From Peptostreptococcus sp. MV1 (lineage in GTDB: Bacteria; Bacillota; Clostridia; Peptostreptococcales; Peptostreptococcaceae): 64,000 nucleotides of DNA. The notes beneath the pieces were generated by a model, which had not been told where the DNA came from, searched no databases, and worked only from the letters and a program-made list of their open reading frames with translations. The stretch covers positions 1 through 64,000 of the forward strand of contig NZ_JRNB01000119.1 of the NCBI RefSeq assembly GCF_000758885.1. Direction: 5' to 3'. Below, piece after piece: positions 26,263 to 34,708 of this stretch (its first letter is position 1; each line of letters starts with the position of its first letter). The position numbers and the translations under genes were made by a program.

Positions 26263-27489
26263 ATGAACAAATATTTTTCAATAAACGACAAGATATATGA
26301 TATAGTAGAAAAAAATCCGAGGGCCCTAGATTTCTTGACGGCTAATGGATTTGAGCAATTTATGGACAGGTCAATATTCGACAAGATGGCCAAGACTGTT
26401 AGTCTGTCAATGGCCTTGAAGTTAAAGAGGATGAATGTAGACCTATATGAAGAGAGGTTGGTGGCCTACTTGGACAGTGAATCTACCAGCGTAGATAGGG
26501 ACCTGATTGAAGAAGTAAGTCTATCTAGGTCGGATATAAATGTAGAGGGTGTCCTACCTTGTCCAATCAGGATACCCCTATTAGAAGGCTTTGAAATGTG
26601 GCTAAAGGACAATAGGGATAAGTATGCCTATTCAATAGGCTATGAGCTAAAGTCTGCCAACCTAGGCTTAGACTGGATCAAGGACCAGGTCAAGACTGGT
26701 GATGTAGACCAGATACCAGATATATTGATGTCCGCCGGATTTGACCTATTTTTTGACAAGGAGTTAATGGGTCAATATCTAGATAAAGATGTCTTTGAGG
26801 CAGCAACAGATGAGATGAATAGTGATTTTTGCAATGACTATATAGACCTGAGAGACCCTAGCAAGAAATACCTGATAACGGGTGTAGTTCCAGCTGTATT
26901 TTTGGTGAATCTAGACGAACTAAAGGGAAGACCAGTTCCAAAGACTTGGGATGATATATTGGGTCCTGACTTTGAAGACTCTGTAGCCGTACCAATGGGT
27001 GACCTGGACCTATTCAATGCCCTAGTAGTCAACCTATACAAGGAATACGGCATGGATGGTATCACTAGACTGGCTAGGTCATATAAGAAGAGCCTGCACC
27101 CAGCCCAGATGGTCAAGGCAAAGTCAACTGGTAAGTCAGAAAATCCAGCAGTAAGTATAATACCTTACTTCTTTACCCAGATGATCCAGGGCAAGAACCA
27201 GCTAGCAGTTTGGCCTGAAGACGGGGCAGTGATCAGTCCTATCTTTATGATAGCCAAAAAGGACAAGAAGGAAAAGACCCAGCCAATTATTGACTTCTTT
27301 ATGTCTGAGTCAGTGGGCAAGGTATTTTCAGCTAATGGAAAATTCCCATCAACAAATAAGCTAGTTGACAATGGCTTGACTCCAGACCAAAAGTTCAAGT
27401 GGGTAGGTTGGGACTTTATAGAAAATACTGATATAGGAGCCCTTTTAAGAGAACTTGAAGCAAAATTTAACGAAGATATTTTAAAATAG
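26263..27489 (+). CDS. Cytoplasmic solute-binding-like protein with an N-terminal DUF1858-like domain
   Basis: The 408-residue protein begins with a helical module (KIYDIVEKNPRALDFLTANGF, about 7-50) that resembles DUF1858. The rest (about 100-400) looks like an extracellular solute-binding-protein fold: TGVVPAVFLVNLDELKGRPVPKTWDDIL is typical of iron- or carbohydrate-type binding proteins. There is no signal peptide or lipobox, so it should remain in the cytoplasm, which is odd for a binding protein. The start was set at ATG 26263 because GGAGG lies at 26251-26255; an upstream in-frame start at 26188 has none. It forms an operon with a HypB/CobW-like GTPase 12 bases downstream and a soluble ABC ATPase. 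No permease is present. Confidence 0.8.
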   Translation: MNKYFSINDKIYDIVEKNPRALDFLTANGFEQFMDRSIFDKMAKTVSLSMALKLKRMNVDLYEERLVAYLDSESTSVDRDLIEEVSLSRSDINVEGVLPCPIRIPLLEGFEMWLKDNRDKYAYSIGYELKSANLGLDWIKDQVKTGDVDQIPDILMSAGFDLFFDKELMGQYLDKDVFEAATDEMNSDFCNDYIDLRDPSKKYLITGVVPAVFLVNLDELKGRPVPKTWDDILGPDFEDSVAVPMGDLDLFNALVVNLYKEYGMDGITRLARSYKKSLHPAQMVKAKSTGKSENPAVSIIPYFFTQMIQGKNQLAVWPEDGAVISPIFMIAKKDKKEKTQPIIDFFMSESVGKVFSANGKFPSTNKLVDNGLTPDQKFKWVGWDFIENTDIGALLRELEAKFNEDILK

Positions 27490-27501
27490 AGAGGAAGACT
27501 T

Positions 27502-28197
27502 ATGAATTTAGTAGTATTTTCTGGTCCACCTTCATCAGGCAAGACCAGTGTAATTATAAAGACAATAGACGCCTTGAAACAGCAAGGCATAAAAGTAGGA
27601 GTAGTCAAGTTTGACTGTTTGTATACTGACGACGATGTCCTATATGAAAGGGCAGGAGTACCAGTAAGAAAGGGTCTGTCAGGGGCCCTTTGCCCAGACC
27701 ATTTCTTTGTATCAAATATTGAAGAGGTAGTTCAGTGGGGTGTAGATAAAGACCTAGACCTACTTATCACAGAATCGGCAGGCTTATGTAATAGGTGTTC
27801 TCCATACATCAAGGATATAAAGGGTGTATGTGTGATTGATAATTTATCAGGTATCAATACACCAAAAAAGATAGGTCCAATGTTAAAGGCGGCAGATATT
27901 GTAATAATTACCAAGGGAGATATAGTATCCCAGGCAGAGAGGGAAGTATTTGCATCCAAGGTAAATTCAGTAAACCCAACAGCTATAACCATGCACGTAA
28001 ATGGTCTAACAGGACAGGGAACCTATGAGCTATCGACCCTACTGATGGATGAAGAAAAGGAAATAGCTACAGTAAGGGGAATGAAGCTGAGGTTTCCTAT
28101 GCCATCTGCCCTATGCTCATACTGCCTAGGAGAGACTAGGATAGGCGAACAATACCAGATGGGTAATGTAAGAAAAATGGACTTAGAAGACAAGTAG
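27502..28197 (+). CDS. HypB/CobW-like P-loop GTPase
   Basis: The 231-residue protein has a Walker A motif GPPSSGKT (8-15) and a NTPase core of the HypB/UreG/CobW class, which load metals into enzymes. FDCLYTDDD, ITESAGLCNRC (a CxxC motif) and IITKGDIV (a nucleotide-specificity motif) follow. A second CxxC, ALCSYCLGETRIG, lies near the C-terminus. The cysteine pairs suggest metal or Fe-S handling. A histidine-rich metal-storage stretch is missing, unlike many HypB proteins. The neighbours (12 bases upstream, 16 downstream) are a solute-binding-like protein and an ABC ATPase. No hydrogenase, urease or nitrile hydratase gene lies nearby, so the client is unknown. The family call is good; the role is inference. 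Confidence 0.82.
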   Translation: MNLVVFSGPPSSGKTSVIIKTIDALKQQGIKVGVVKFDCLYTDDDVLYERAGVPVRKGLSGALCPDHFFVSNIEEVVQWGVDKDLDLLITESAGLCNRCSPYIKDIKGVCVIDNLSGINTPKKIGPMLKAADIVIITKGDIVSQAEREVFASKVNSVNPTAITMHVNGLTGQGTYELSTLLMDEEKEIATVRGMKLRFPMPSALCSYCLGETRIGEQYQMGNVRKMDLEDK

Positions 28198-28213
28198 GAT
28201 GAGGAGCATATAT

Positions 28214-29209
28214 ATGAATGAGTTAGAAAGATTGAAAATCGAGGACCTATTGGAAAAATACCCCTTTGTAGAGTCCTATTTTGAAGAAAATAAGTTAGAT
28301 GTTAGTGGATTTGAAGAAAGTAGCTTTATAGAATTTTTAGAGCACTTCTCTAGGGAAGAAATTGAAGATATGGCCCTAGATTTAAACAAGATGGCCATAG
28401 ACCTAGTAGAATACATAAAGCAGATGAAGGCGTTTTTGGGTATTGAGGAAGCTAATACTGTGGATGTATTGACTATTTTACCAGGACAAGACAAGTCTGG
28501 TGATAAGGAAGGCTTCGACAGGCTTGACATCAAGAAGTCAGAAATGATAGCCATAGTTGGACCAACTGGCTCAGGCAAGTCAAGACTCCTAGCTGATATA
28601 GAGTGGACTGCCCAGGCAGATACACCTACAAAGAGGACCATCATGATAAATGGCGACTATCCAGATAAAAAGTGGAGGTTTTCATCAAATAACAAGCTGG
28701 TTGCCCAGTTGTCACAGAATATGAACTTCGTCATGGACCTATCTGTAAGGGATTTCTTGGAGCTTCATGCCAAGTCCAGGATGGTAGAAGACTTAGATCA
28801 GACGGTTGATAAGATAATAGAAGAAGCTAACAGGTTGGCAGGAGAGCAATTTAAGATGGATACTCAGATAACTGCTCTTAGTGGTGGTCAATCGAGAGCC
28901 CTAATGATAGCGGATACAGCTATACTATCGTCATCGCCAATAGTCTTGATAGATGAGATAGAAAATGCTGGAATCGACAGGAAGAAGGCCCTTGAACTCT
29001 TGGTATCTTCAGACAAGATAGTCTTGATGGCAACTCACGATCCTACACTTGCCTTGTTGGCTGATAGGAGGATAGTTATAAAGAATGGTGGAATATCCAA
29101 GATAATAGAGACTAGCCAGGAAGAAAAAAAGAAATTGAAAGAACTAGAAGAAATTGATAGGGTGGTTCAAGAAATGAGACGAGCCCTTAGGTATGGTGAG
29201 ATCCTCTAG
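28214..29209 (+). CDS. Soluble ABC-type ATPase with an N-terminal DUF1858-like helix pair
   Basis: The 331-residue protein starts with KIEDLLEKYPFVESYFEENKLDV (about 4-26), similar in pattern to the start of the protein at 26263. An ABC ATPase core follows: Walker A GPTGSGKS (about 119-126), signature LSGGQSRALM, Walker B VLIDEIENAG, and ATHDP as the switch. The C-terminus is charged and probably coiled (about 300-331). No membrane segment is present, and no permease is in the operon, so it may act as a mechanical ATPase within a soluble complex rather than a transporter. ATG 28214 follows GAGGAG at 28200-28205. A terminator ends the operon. Confidence 0.8.
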   Translation: MNELERLKIEDLLEKYPFVESYFEENKLDVSGFEESSFIEFLEHFSREEIEDMALDLNKMAIDLVEYIKQMKAFLGIEEANTVDVLTILPGQDKSGDKEGFDRLDIKKSEMIAIVGPTGSGKSRLLADIEWTAQADTPTKRTIMINGDYPDKKWRFSSNNKLVAQLSQNMNFVMDLSVRDFLELHAKSRMVEDLDQTVDKIIEEANRLAGEQFKMDTQITALSGGQSRALMIADTAILSSSPIVLIDEIENAGIDRKKALELLVSSDKIVLMATHDPTLALLADRRIVIKNGGISKIIETSQEEKKKLKELEEIDRVVQEMRRALRYGEIL

Positions 29210-29247
29210 TATAGATAATTTAATAGATTTTTAGCAGGATTGTATAA

Positions 29248-29300
29248 GGAAATATTTCTAGGGGCTTGCATGTAACCTAGAAATTTTTCCTTTTTTTATT
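29248..29300 (+). terminator. Terminator ending the DUF1858-GTPase-ATPase operon
   Basis: GGAAATATTTCTAGG pairs with CCTAGAAATTTTTCC across a 13-base loop, with one mismatch, and is followed by seven T. Confidence 0.85.
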
Positions 29301-29388
29301 TATGGTATACAGGTTTTAGATATATAGGAAAATTTTTATTTTACCATAGAGGATGTATGAGAAGCTTTCGCCATACTAAGTTGGGTGA

Positions 29389-29418
29389 TTGAAAATAGTG
29401 ATTGATTGGTGTTATAAT
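29389..29418 (+). promoter_or_regulatory. Promoter of the methyltransferase gene
   Basis: TTGAAA (29389-29394) and TATAAT (29413-29418) are 18 bases apart, about 60 bases before the ATG at 29478. Confidence 0.6.
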
Positions 29419-29477
29419 AAGTAATAACAAATAACAACAAATAATAATTATTTGTAAGAGATAAAGGGAGGTATTGT

Positions 29478-30272
29478 ATGAAGGTAAAGTTAGATGGTGT
29501 TGCGGAGACTCTTTTGATTACATTGCACGTTAGGGCCAAGGATGCCATGAGTGAAAATTCTATTTTGAATGATCAAAAATCTCTTGAGATTATGAGGGAG
29601 ATTGATTATGATTTTAGTAAGTTTGATAATTCCAAGGCTTCTTTTTTTGGAACACTTGCTAGAGCTTGTGTAATGGATAGAGAAATTAAAAATTTTATCA
29701 ATAGAAATCCAAGAGCGAATATTGTTTATATTGGTTGTGGACTAGATACTAGGTTTGAGAGGGTAGACAACGGTCAGGTAAGATGGTATAATCTTGATTT
29801 TCCTGAAGTTATAGAGATTAGGAAGTCTTTTTTTGAAGATAATGAAAGGGTTGTTAATATTCCTAAATCTGCTACTGATAGAACGTGGACGGAAGATATA
29901 TTTATCAATGGTGAGCCACTATTAATAGTTTCTGAGGGAGTTCTAATGTATTTACAGGAAGATGAAGTAAGAACTTTCTTGAATATTTTAACTGATTCAT
30001 TTGATGGGTTTGTAGCTCAGTTTGATTTAATATACAAAGAAATGGTAAACAAGGGCAAGAAGCATGGAACAGTAAAACATACAAATGCTGATTTTAATTT
30101 TGGAGTTACAGATGGCCATGAAATAGTAGACCTAAATCCCAAATTAAGACAGGTTGGTTTTATAAATTTTACAGATAAGTTGAAGACTTTTAAATTGGGT
30201 TGGTTGAGGTTGTTTCTACCAATAATAAGAAGGATGAATAACCGACTGTGCATATATGAGTACAGGAAATAG
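29478..30272 (+). CDS. SAM-dependent methyltransferase of the leucine-carboxyl-methyltransferase family
   Basis: The 264-residue protein resembles the PF04072/TcmP group. An N-terminal helix carries TLLITLHVRAKDAMSE, then the SAM-binding motif VYIGCGLDTRFERV (about 84-97), a second motif YNLDFPEVIEIR, and SEGVLMYLQEDEV at motif IV. This order is typical of the family, whose members methylate carboxyl or hydroxyl groups of small molecules in bacteria. The true substrate is unknown. The gene stands alone with a promoter at 29389-29418 and an AAAGGGAGG ribosome-binding site. It is not part of the trio upstream, because a terminator lies between. Confidence 0.85.
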   Translation: MKVKLDGVAETLLITLHVRAKDAMSENSILNDQKSLEIMREIDYDFSKFDNSKASFFGTLARACVMDREIKNFINRNPRANIVYIGCGLDTRFERVDNGQVRWYNLDFPEVIEIRKSFFEDNERVVNIPKSATDRTWTEDIFINGEPLLIVSEGVLMYLQEDEVRTFLNILTDSFDGFVAQFDLIYKEMVNKGKKHGTVKHTNADFNFGVTDGHEIVDLNPKLRQVGFINFTDKLKTFKLGWLRLFLPIIRRMNNRLCIYEYRK

Positions 30273-30509
30273 TATGTGAATACTCTTGTTGGTATGATAC
30301 TAAATTAGACTTATGAGTGCATAAGAAGACTATATATATATTTATAATTAGGTTGACAGTTATTGAATAATCGAGAGTTTTTTGGTAAAATTTGATAAAA
30401 GATAGTAATATTTTATTTATATTTATAGATTGATGCAAATATTTATAAATAGTGAGTGAAGAGGGATTTGATCCAGGCTATTGGACAGCATGAGGAGGTA
30501 ATTTTATAA

Positions 30510-31190
30510 ATGTATATTAAGCATTTTTATATAGAAAAGGGAGTGGGTGAACCCCTGGTGCTCTTGCATGGAAATGGGGAAGACTCTAGCTATTTTGAAA
30601 ATCAGATAGGGGAGTTTTCCAAATATTATAGGGTGATAGCCCTTGATACAAGGGGGCATGGAAATACACCAAGGGGAAGTGCGCCTTTTAGGATTAGGCA
30701 GTTTGCTGATGATTTGGCAGACTTTTTAGACAGGATAAAAATAAAAAAGGCAAATATACTTGGTTTTTCTGATGGGGCCAATATAGCTATGTGCTTTGCA
30801 GCAAAATATCCTGACAGGGTCTTGAAACTGGTCTTGAATGGAGGAAATCTAGATACAGATGGTATTGAAAAGGATGTTCAGGATGCTATAGAACGTGGTT
30901 ATAGGTCTGCGAGGCTTCTTGCTGATCGAAGTGAAAAAGCTAGAAAAAAGATGGAGATCTTGGGCTTGATGGTGACTGACCCAAATATAAGCATAGAAGA
31001 GCTCGAAAAAATAGAGTCAGAAACTCTAGTTATAGCAGGTACAGAGGACTTGGTTAAAAAAGACCATTCAGAGTATATAGCTAGTCAGATAAAAAATGCT
31101 ACTCTTAAATTTGTTAGGGGAGATCATTTTGTGGCAAAGGAAAATCCTTCTGAATTTAACCTTGCAGTTAAGTCATTTTTGAAGAGATAA
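30510..31190 (+). CDS. Alpha/beta hydrolase
   Basis: The 226-residue protein has an alpha/beta-hydrolase fold. The oxyanion segment LLHGNGEDS (about 18-26), the nucleophile elbow GFSDGANIA (Ser near 88), an acid in VIAGTEDLV, and the final His in GDHFVAKENP are visible. This is a small serine hydrolase with an unknown substrate, probably an esterase or peptidase-like enzyme. No signal peptide is present. The gene is about 240 bases from the preceding methyltransferase and 140 bases before the acetyltransferase. Confidence 0.87.
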   Translation: MYIKHFYIEKGVGEPLVLLHGNGEDSSYFENQIGEFSKYYRVIALDTRGHGNTPRGSAPFRIRQFADDLADFLDRIKIKKANILGFSDGANIAMCFAAKYPDRVLKLVLNGGNLDTDGIEKDVQDAIERGYRSARLLADRSEKARKKMEILGLMVTDPNISIEELEKIESETLVIAGTEDLVKKDHSEYIASQIKNATLKFVRGDHFVAKENPSEFNLAVKSFLKR

Positions 31191-31329
31191 GAGCAGTGCG
31201 TTGAAGCAAAATGTTTAAATTTCATAAATAGAAAATATGAGTAAGAAAAAAATTAAATGATTAAATGCAAAGTATAGGCATGAATAAAATATACGCAAAA
31301 ATGAGATAAAGACAAAGGAGATTAACAAT

Positions 31330-31824
31330 TTGAGCAATATACTTATAAGAAAGGCTGACTTAGGCCACATAGATTCAATAATGAAGATATATGAAGTTGC
31401 ACGTCAATATATGATAAATACGGGCAATGACAAGCAATGGGGTATGACCTACCCATCTAGGCAGCTTATAGAAGAGGATATAAAGAGTAAGCATTGCTAT
31501 ATTTGTATAGGTGACGATGAAGAGATACATTGTGTGTTTATGTTGATCGAGGGGAAGGATCCGACATACGCCAAGATTGATGGAAAGTGGTTGAATGAGG
31601 ACCCTTACAGCACTATACATCGTATTGCCAGCGATGGTAAGTATTCAGGTATGTTTGACAAGTGCATAGAATACAGCAAGAGCAAGTGCAATAATATTAG
31701 AATAGATACTCATGAAGATAATGCTACTATGCGCCATTTGATTGAAAAAAATGGTTTTGTAGAGTGTGGTATTATTTACACTAGAATGGGTGATCCTAGA
31801 ATTGCCTACCAATTTACTATTTAG
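31330..31824 (+). CDS. GNAT-family N-acetyltransferase
   Basis: The 164-residue protein has the GNAT fold. It opens with ILIRKADLGHIDSIMKIYEVARQYM, and the later HRIASDGKYSGMFDKCIEYSKSKCNNIRIDTHEDNATMRHLIEKNGF includes the region where acetyl-CoA binds, followed by a conserved C-terminal FVECGIIY. TTG 31330 is the start, behind AAAGGAGATT. The substrate is unknown. Confidence 0.85.
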   Translation: MSNILIRKADLGHIDSIMKIYEVARQYMINTGNDKQWGMTYPSRQLIEEDIKSKHCYICIGDDEEIHCVFMLIEGKDPTYAKIDGKWLNEDPYSTIHRIASDGKYSGMFDKCIEYSKSKCNNIRIDTHEDNATMRHLIEKNGFVECGIIYTRMGDPRIAYQFTI

Positions 31825-31991
31825 ATTAGATACTAGATTAACAATTTAGTTTAGATAATTATCAGTAGGGATAGCAGAGAAAAGAGTATAAAAGCATACT
31901 TACACAGGATAAGAAGGCAGTACTATGTTGTAGGAGGTAAAATCGTGAAAAATAATTAGCAGATATATTGCAGATAGAATAATAGAAAATG

Positions 31992-32020
31992 TTGAAAGAA
32001 AATCACTCTTGTGATATGAT
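31992..32020 (+). promoter_or_regulatory. Promoter of the SsuA/NMT1-type ABC operon
   Basis: TTGAAA (31992-31997) and TATGAT (32015-32020) are 17 bases apart, with an extended TG before the -10. No riboswitch fold was recognised between here and the start codon. Confidence 0.7.
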
Positions 32021-32067
32021 TTCAATTAGGAAGAAATTTAAAAAATTTATACAAAGGAGTGACTTAT

Positions 32068-33060
32068 ATGAAAAAGAAATTATCTGTTTTTTTGGCAGCC
32101 TTACTGGTAATCACTGGCTTGACTGCTTGTGGTCAAAAGCAAAGTGTATCAGAAGAGCCTGCTGTTACTGCTAGGGTTGCAGCCCTAAAGGGACCTACTA
32201 GCATGGGTATGGTCAAGATGATGGCCGACCAAAAGGATGCCAAGGAAAAGGACTATGAATTTACAATCGCCGGTTCGCCGGATGAGATAGCACCAAAATT
32301 TTTGAAGGGGGACTTCGATATAGCAGCCCTGCCTTCAAATTTGGCATCAATTCTTTACAACAAGAGCCAGGGAAAGGTCCAGACCCTAGCTGTTAACACA
32401 CTGGGAGTCCTATACTTGGTGGAAAACGGCGAGTCCATCAAGTCTATAGCAGACCTAAAGGGCAGGACAGTATATTCTAGCGGTAAGGGGGCAGTTCCAG
32501 AGTATGCCTTTAACTACATTCTCAAGGCAAATGGTCTAAACCCAGATACAGACCTAAAGGTCGAATACAAGTCTGAGCATACGGAAACTCTAGCAGCTCT
32601 TATTGGTGACAAGTCTGGAGTGGCAGTTTTACCACAGCCATTTGCTACAGTTGCCAGCCTAAAGAACAAAAAGCTTAGACCGGCCCTAGACCTTACTAAG
32701 GAGTGGGACAAGGCAGGCAAGGATTCTAAGAGTGCCATGATTACAGGAGTGGTAGTTGTAAACAAGGATTTTGCAGCCAAGTACCCTGAAAAGATTAAGA
32801 AGTTTATGGCTGACTACAAGACATCAGTGGACTATACTAACAAAAACATTGATGATGCAGCTAAGTTGATAGAGGAAAATAATATAGTTCCTGCAGCAGT
32901 TGCCAAGAAGGCTATACCACAGTGCAATATTACCTACATAGATGGGTCTGATATGAAGGACAAGTTGAGTGGGTATTTACAGGTCCTATTTGAGGCAAAT
33001 CCTAAGTCTATAGGAGGCAAGATGCCTGCTGATGATTTCTACTATGTACAAAAAAACTAG
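32068..33060 (+). CDS. ABC transporter solute-binding lipoprotein, SsuA/NMT1 type
   Basis: The 330-residue protein starts with a signal peptide and a lipobox LTAC (Cys21), so it is anchored to the outer face of the membrane. The body matches the SsuA/NMT1-like binding fold: GPTSMGMVKMMAD, PDEIAPKFLKGDFDIAALPSNLASILYNKSQG, and GRTVYSSGKGAVPEYAFNYILKANGLN. Such proteins bind sulfonates, thiamine precursors, nitrate or other small anions, and no choice can be made here. The start is ATG 32068 because AAAGGAG lies at 32053-32059; the upstream GTG at 32059 overlaps it. It overlaps the permease gene by 29 bases. Confidence 0.92.
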   Translation: MKKKLSVFLAALLVITGLTACGQKQSVSEEPAVTARVAALKGPTSMGMVKMMADQKDAKEKDYEFTIAGSPDEIAPKFLKGDFDIAALPSNLASILYNKSQGKVQTLAVNTLGVLYLVENGESIKSIADLKGRTVYSSGKGAVPEYAFNYILKANGLNPDTDLKVEYKSEHTETLAALIGDKSGVAVLPQPFATVASLKNKKLRPALDLTKEWDKAGKDSKSAMITGVVVVNKDFAAKYPEKIKKFMADYKTSVDYTNKNIDDAAKLIEENNIVPAAVAKKAIPQCNITYIDGSDMKDKLSGYLQVLFEANPKSIGGKMPADDFYYVQKN

Positions 33061-33793
33061 TAAACTTTATATACTGGCTATAGTCTTTTGGTTAGCTATA
33101 TGGCAAATAGTCAGTTCATTGATAGGCCAGGAGATACTTTTAGTGTCTCCTGTTTCTGCTTTGCTAAGGTTGGGGAGCCTGGCCTTAGAAGTAGATTTTT
33201 GGAAGACGGTGTGGTATTCGTTTTCTAGGATTAGCCTGGGATTTTTATTGGCCTTTATTCTCGGCATAGTTATGGCCTTGATGGGGGCAGTCTATAGGTG
33301 GTTTAGGATATTTTTGGAGCCCCTAATGGCTACTATTCAGGCGACTCCAGTGGTTTCTTTCATAATACTATGTCTGATATGGATATCGTCAAAAAATTTG
33401 TCGATTCTTATATCTTTCTTGATGGTCCTACCGATTATATATACCAATGTATTGACTGGTATTGATAGCCTTGACTCATCACTTAGGGATATGTCGCAGG
33501 TATTTAGGATGAAAAAGACCAAGATTATTAGGTATATATACCTGTCAGAGGTCTATCCTCATCTTAGGTCTGCTAGCCGAGTTTCCTTGGGACTAGCATG
33601 GAAGTCAGGTATAGCTGCAGAGGTAATAGGTATGCCTAATATGTCTATAGGAGACAACCTCTACCAGGCCAAGATTTATTTGAGTACGGGAGACCTATTT
33701 GCCTGGACCCTAGTCATTATTGTGCTAAGTGTGGTCTTTAGGAAGGTTTTTATGAGCTTGATAGACAAGTTAGTTAGTGTTTTGTCTGTATAG
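33032..33793 (+). CDS. ABC transporter permease of the SsuA/NMT1-type importer
   Basis: The 253-residue protein is a typical BPD_transp_1 inner-membrane permease with about six membrane segments (for example LYILAIVFWLAIWQIVSSLI, ISLGFLLAFILGIVMALMGAV). The cytoplasmic loop that meets the ATPase is GIAAEVIGMPNMSIGDNLYQAKIY. The gene overlaps the binding-protein gene by 29 bases. Two starts are possible: ATG 33032 and ATG 33044. Neither has an ideal ribosome-binding site, as GGAGG at 33012-33016 is 15 or more bases away, so coupling by translation of the upstream gene is likely. Confidence 0.9.
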   Translation: MISTMYKKTSKLYILAIVFWLAIWQIVSSLIGQEILLVSPVSALLRLGSLALEVDFWKTVWYSFSRISLGFLLAFILGIVMALMGAVYRWFRIFLEPLMATIQATPVVSFIILCLIWISSKNLSILISFLMVLPIIYTNVLTGIDSLDSSLRDMSQVFRMKKTKIIRYIYLSEVYPHLRSASRVSLGLAWKSGIAAEVIGMPNMSIGDNLYQAKIYLSTGDLFAWTLVIIVLSVVFRKVFMSLIDKLVSVLSV

Positions 33794-33856
33794 TATCTTG
33801 TCTGCAGAATATCTTGTTTGCAGAGTATCTTGTATGTATAATATCTTGAGCACAAG
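33793..33856 (+). repeat. 16-bp tandem repeat between permease and ATPase genes
   Basis: Four tandem units of 16 bases start GTATCTTG or ATATCTTG. The first two are GTATCTTGTCTGCAGA and ATATCTTGTTTGCAGA, and the next two are degenerate. They begin at the last base of the permease stop codon. Confidence 0.85.
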
Positions 33857-33919
33857 GAAGTATTTTAAAGAATCTATTTGGATGTAATTATTTTGTATAA
33901 GTTTCTATAAGGTGGTATT

Positions 33920-34516
33920 ATGGATATTTTGGTAGAAAAATTGAATAAGTCCTATGGATACAAGCTGGTCCTGAGGGATTTTACTGCTGCTTTCAAGGAA
34001 GGCAGTGTAAACTTTATCACTGGTCAATCGGGTATAGGCAAGACTACTCTTATTAGGATTTTGATGGGGCTAGAGGAGTACCAGTCCGGAAGTATAAGCG
34101 GTCTAGATGATAAGAGGATTTCGGCCGTATTTCAAGAGGACTGTCTTTGTGACAGCCTCAGCCTATATAAAAATTTGGCCATGGTTGTCGATGGTGACTT
34201 GGAAAAAAATTCTGAGCTAGCTTCCTTATTAGACTTGTTTGGTCTCGCTTCCTATGGGCATAAGAGAGTTGCTAGCCTGAGTGGTGGTATGAAGAGGAGG
34301 TTGGCCATTGTCAGGGCCCTTGTATATCCACATGAGCTTATGATTATGGATGAGCCTTTTAAGGGCTTGGACCAGGAAAATAAGGCTAGGGTAATGGAAA
34401 GAGTCGGACATTATTTGAAGGGGAAGACAGCTATAATTGTTACACATGACATGAGGGAGATAGATTTTTTTAGGTCTATGAAAGGACTTACTATAAGCGA
34501 GATAGACCTAAAATAA
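33920..34516 (+). CDS. ABC transporter ATP-binding protein of the SsuA/NMT1-type importer
   Basis: The 198-residue ATPase has Walker A GQSGIGKTT (about 35-43), a Q-loop (SAVFQEDCL), signature SLSGGMKRRLAI, Walker B LMIMDEPFKGLD and VTHDMREID. It is shorter than most family members (about 240-260 residues) and lacks a C-terminal extension. It pairs with the permease and binding protein just upstream, separated by 126 bases that hold tandem repeats. The order SBP-permease-ATPase differs from the commoner SBP-ATPase-permease. Ribosome-binding site TAAGGTGG lies before the ATG. Confidence 0.9.
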   Translation: MDILVEKLNKSYGYKLVLRDFTAAFKEGSVNFITGQSGIGKTTLIRILMGLEEYQSGSISGLDDKRISAVFQEDCLCDSLSLYKNLAMVVDGDLEKNSELASLLDLFGLASYGHKRVASLSGGMKRRLAIVRALVYPHELMIMDEPFKGLDQENKARVMERVGHYLKGKTAIIVTHDMREIDFFRSMKGLTISEIDLK

Positions 34517-34708
34517 TATTAAGCTGAGGGTCTTAATATGAGACAAATAGCCACGGAAAATGGTAGGCTAAAAGTAAAAATATGAATAATCTGAAATTTA
34601 TATAAATAGTGGTAGAAGCTTATAATTTATTGTATAATATAGGGTAGGAATAGTTTGTATGTTAAATAAAATTTTAAATATGGAATTGTTGAAGGAGGAA
34701 AATAGTTA

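Noticed and set aside
31825-32067. Possible TPP riboswitch before the SsuA/NMT1-type operon
   Set aside because: No CTGAGA-type core or matching arms could be found, and a normal promoter lies close to the start codon.
31989-32174. Plus-strand frame of 61 codons overlapping the SsuA-type gene
   Set aside because: It spans the promoter and reads out of frame through the lipoprotein signal; no ribosome-binding site.
33793-33856. Possible CRISPR array
   Set aside because: The units are 16 bases with no spacers between them, so it is a plain tandem repeat.
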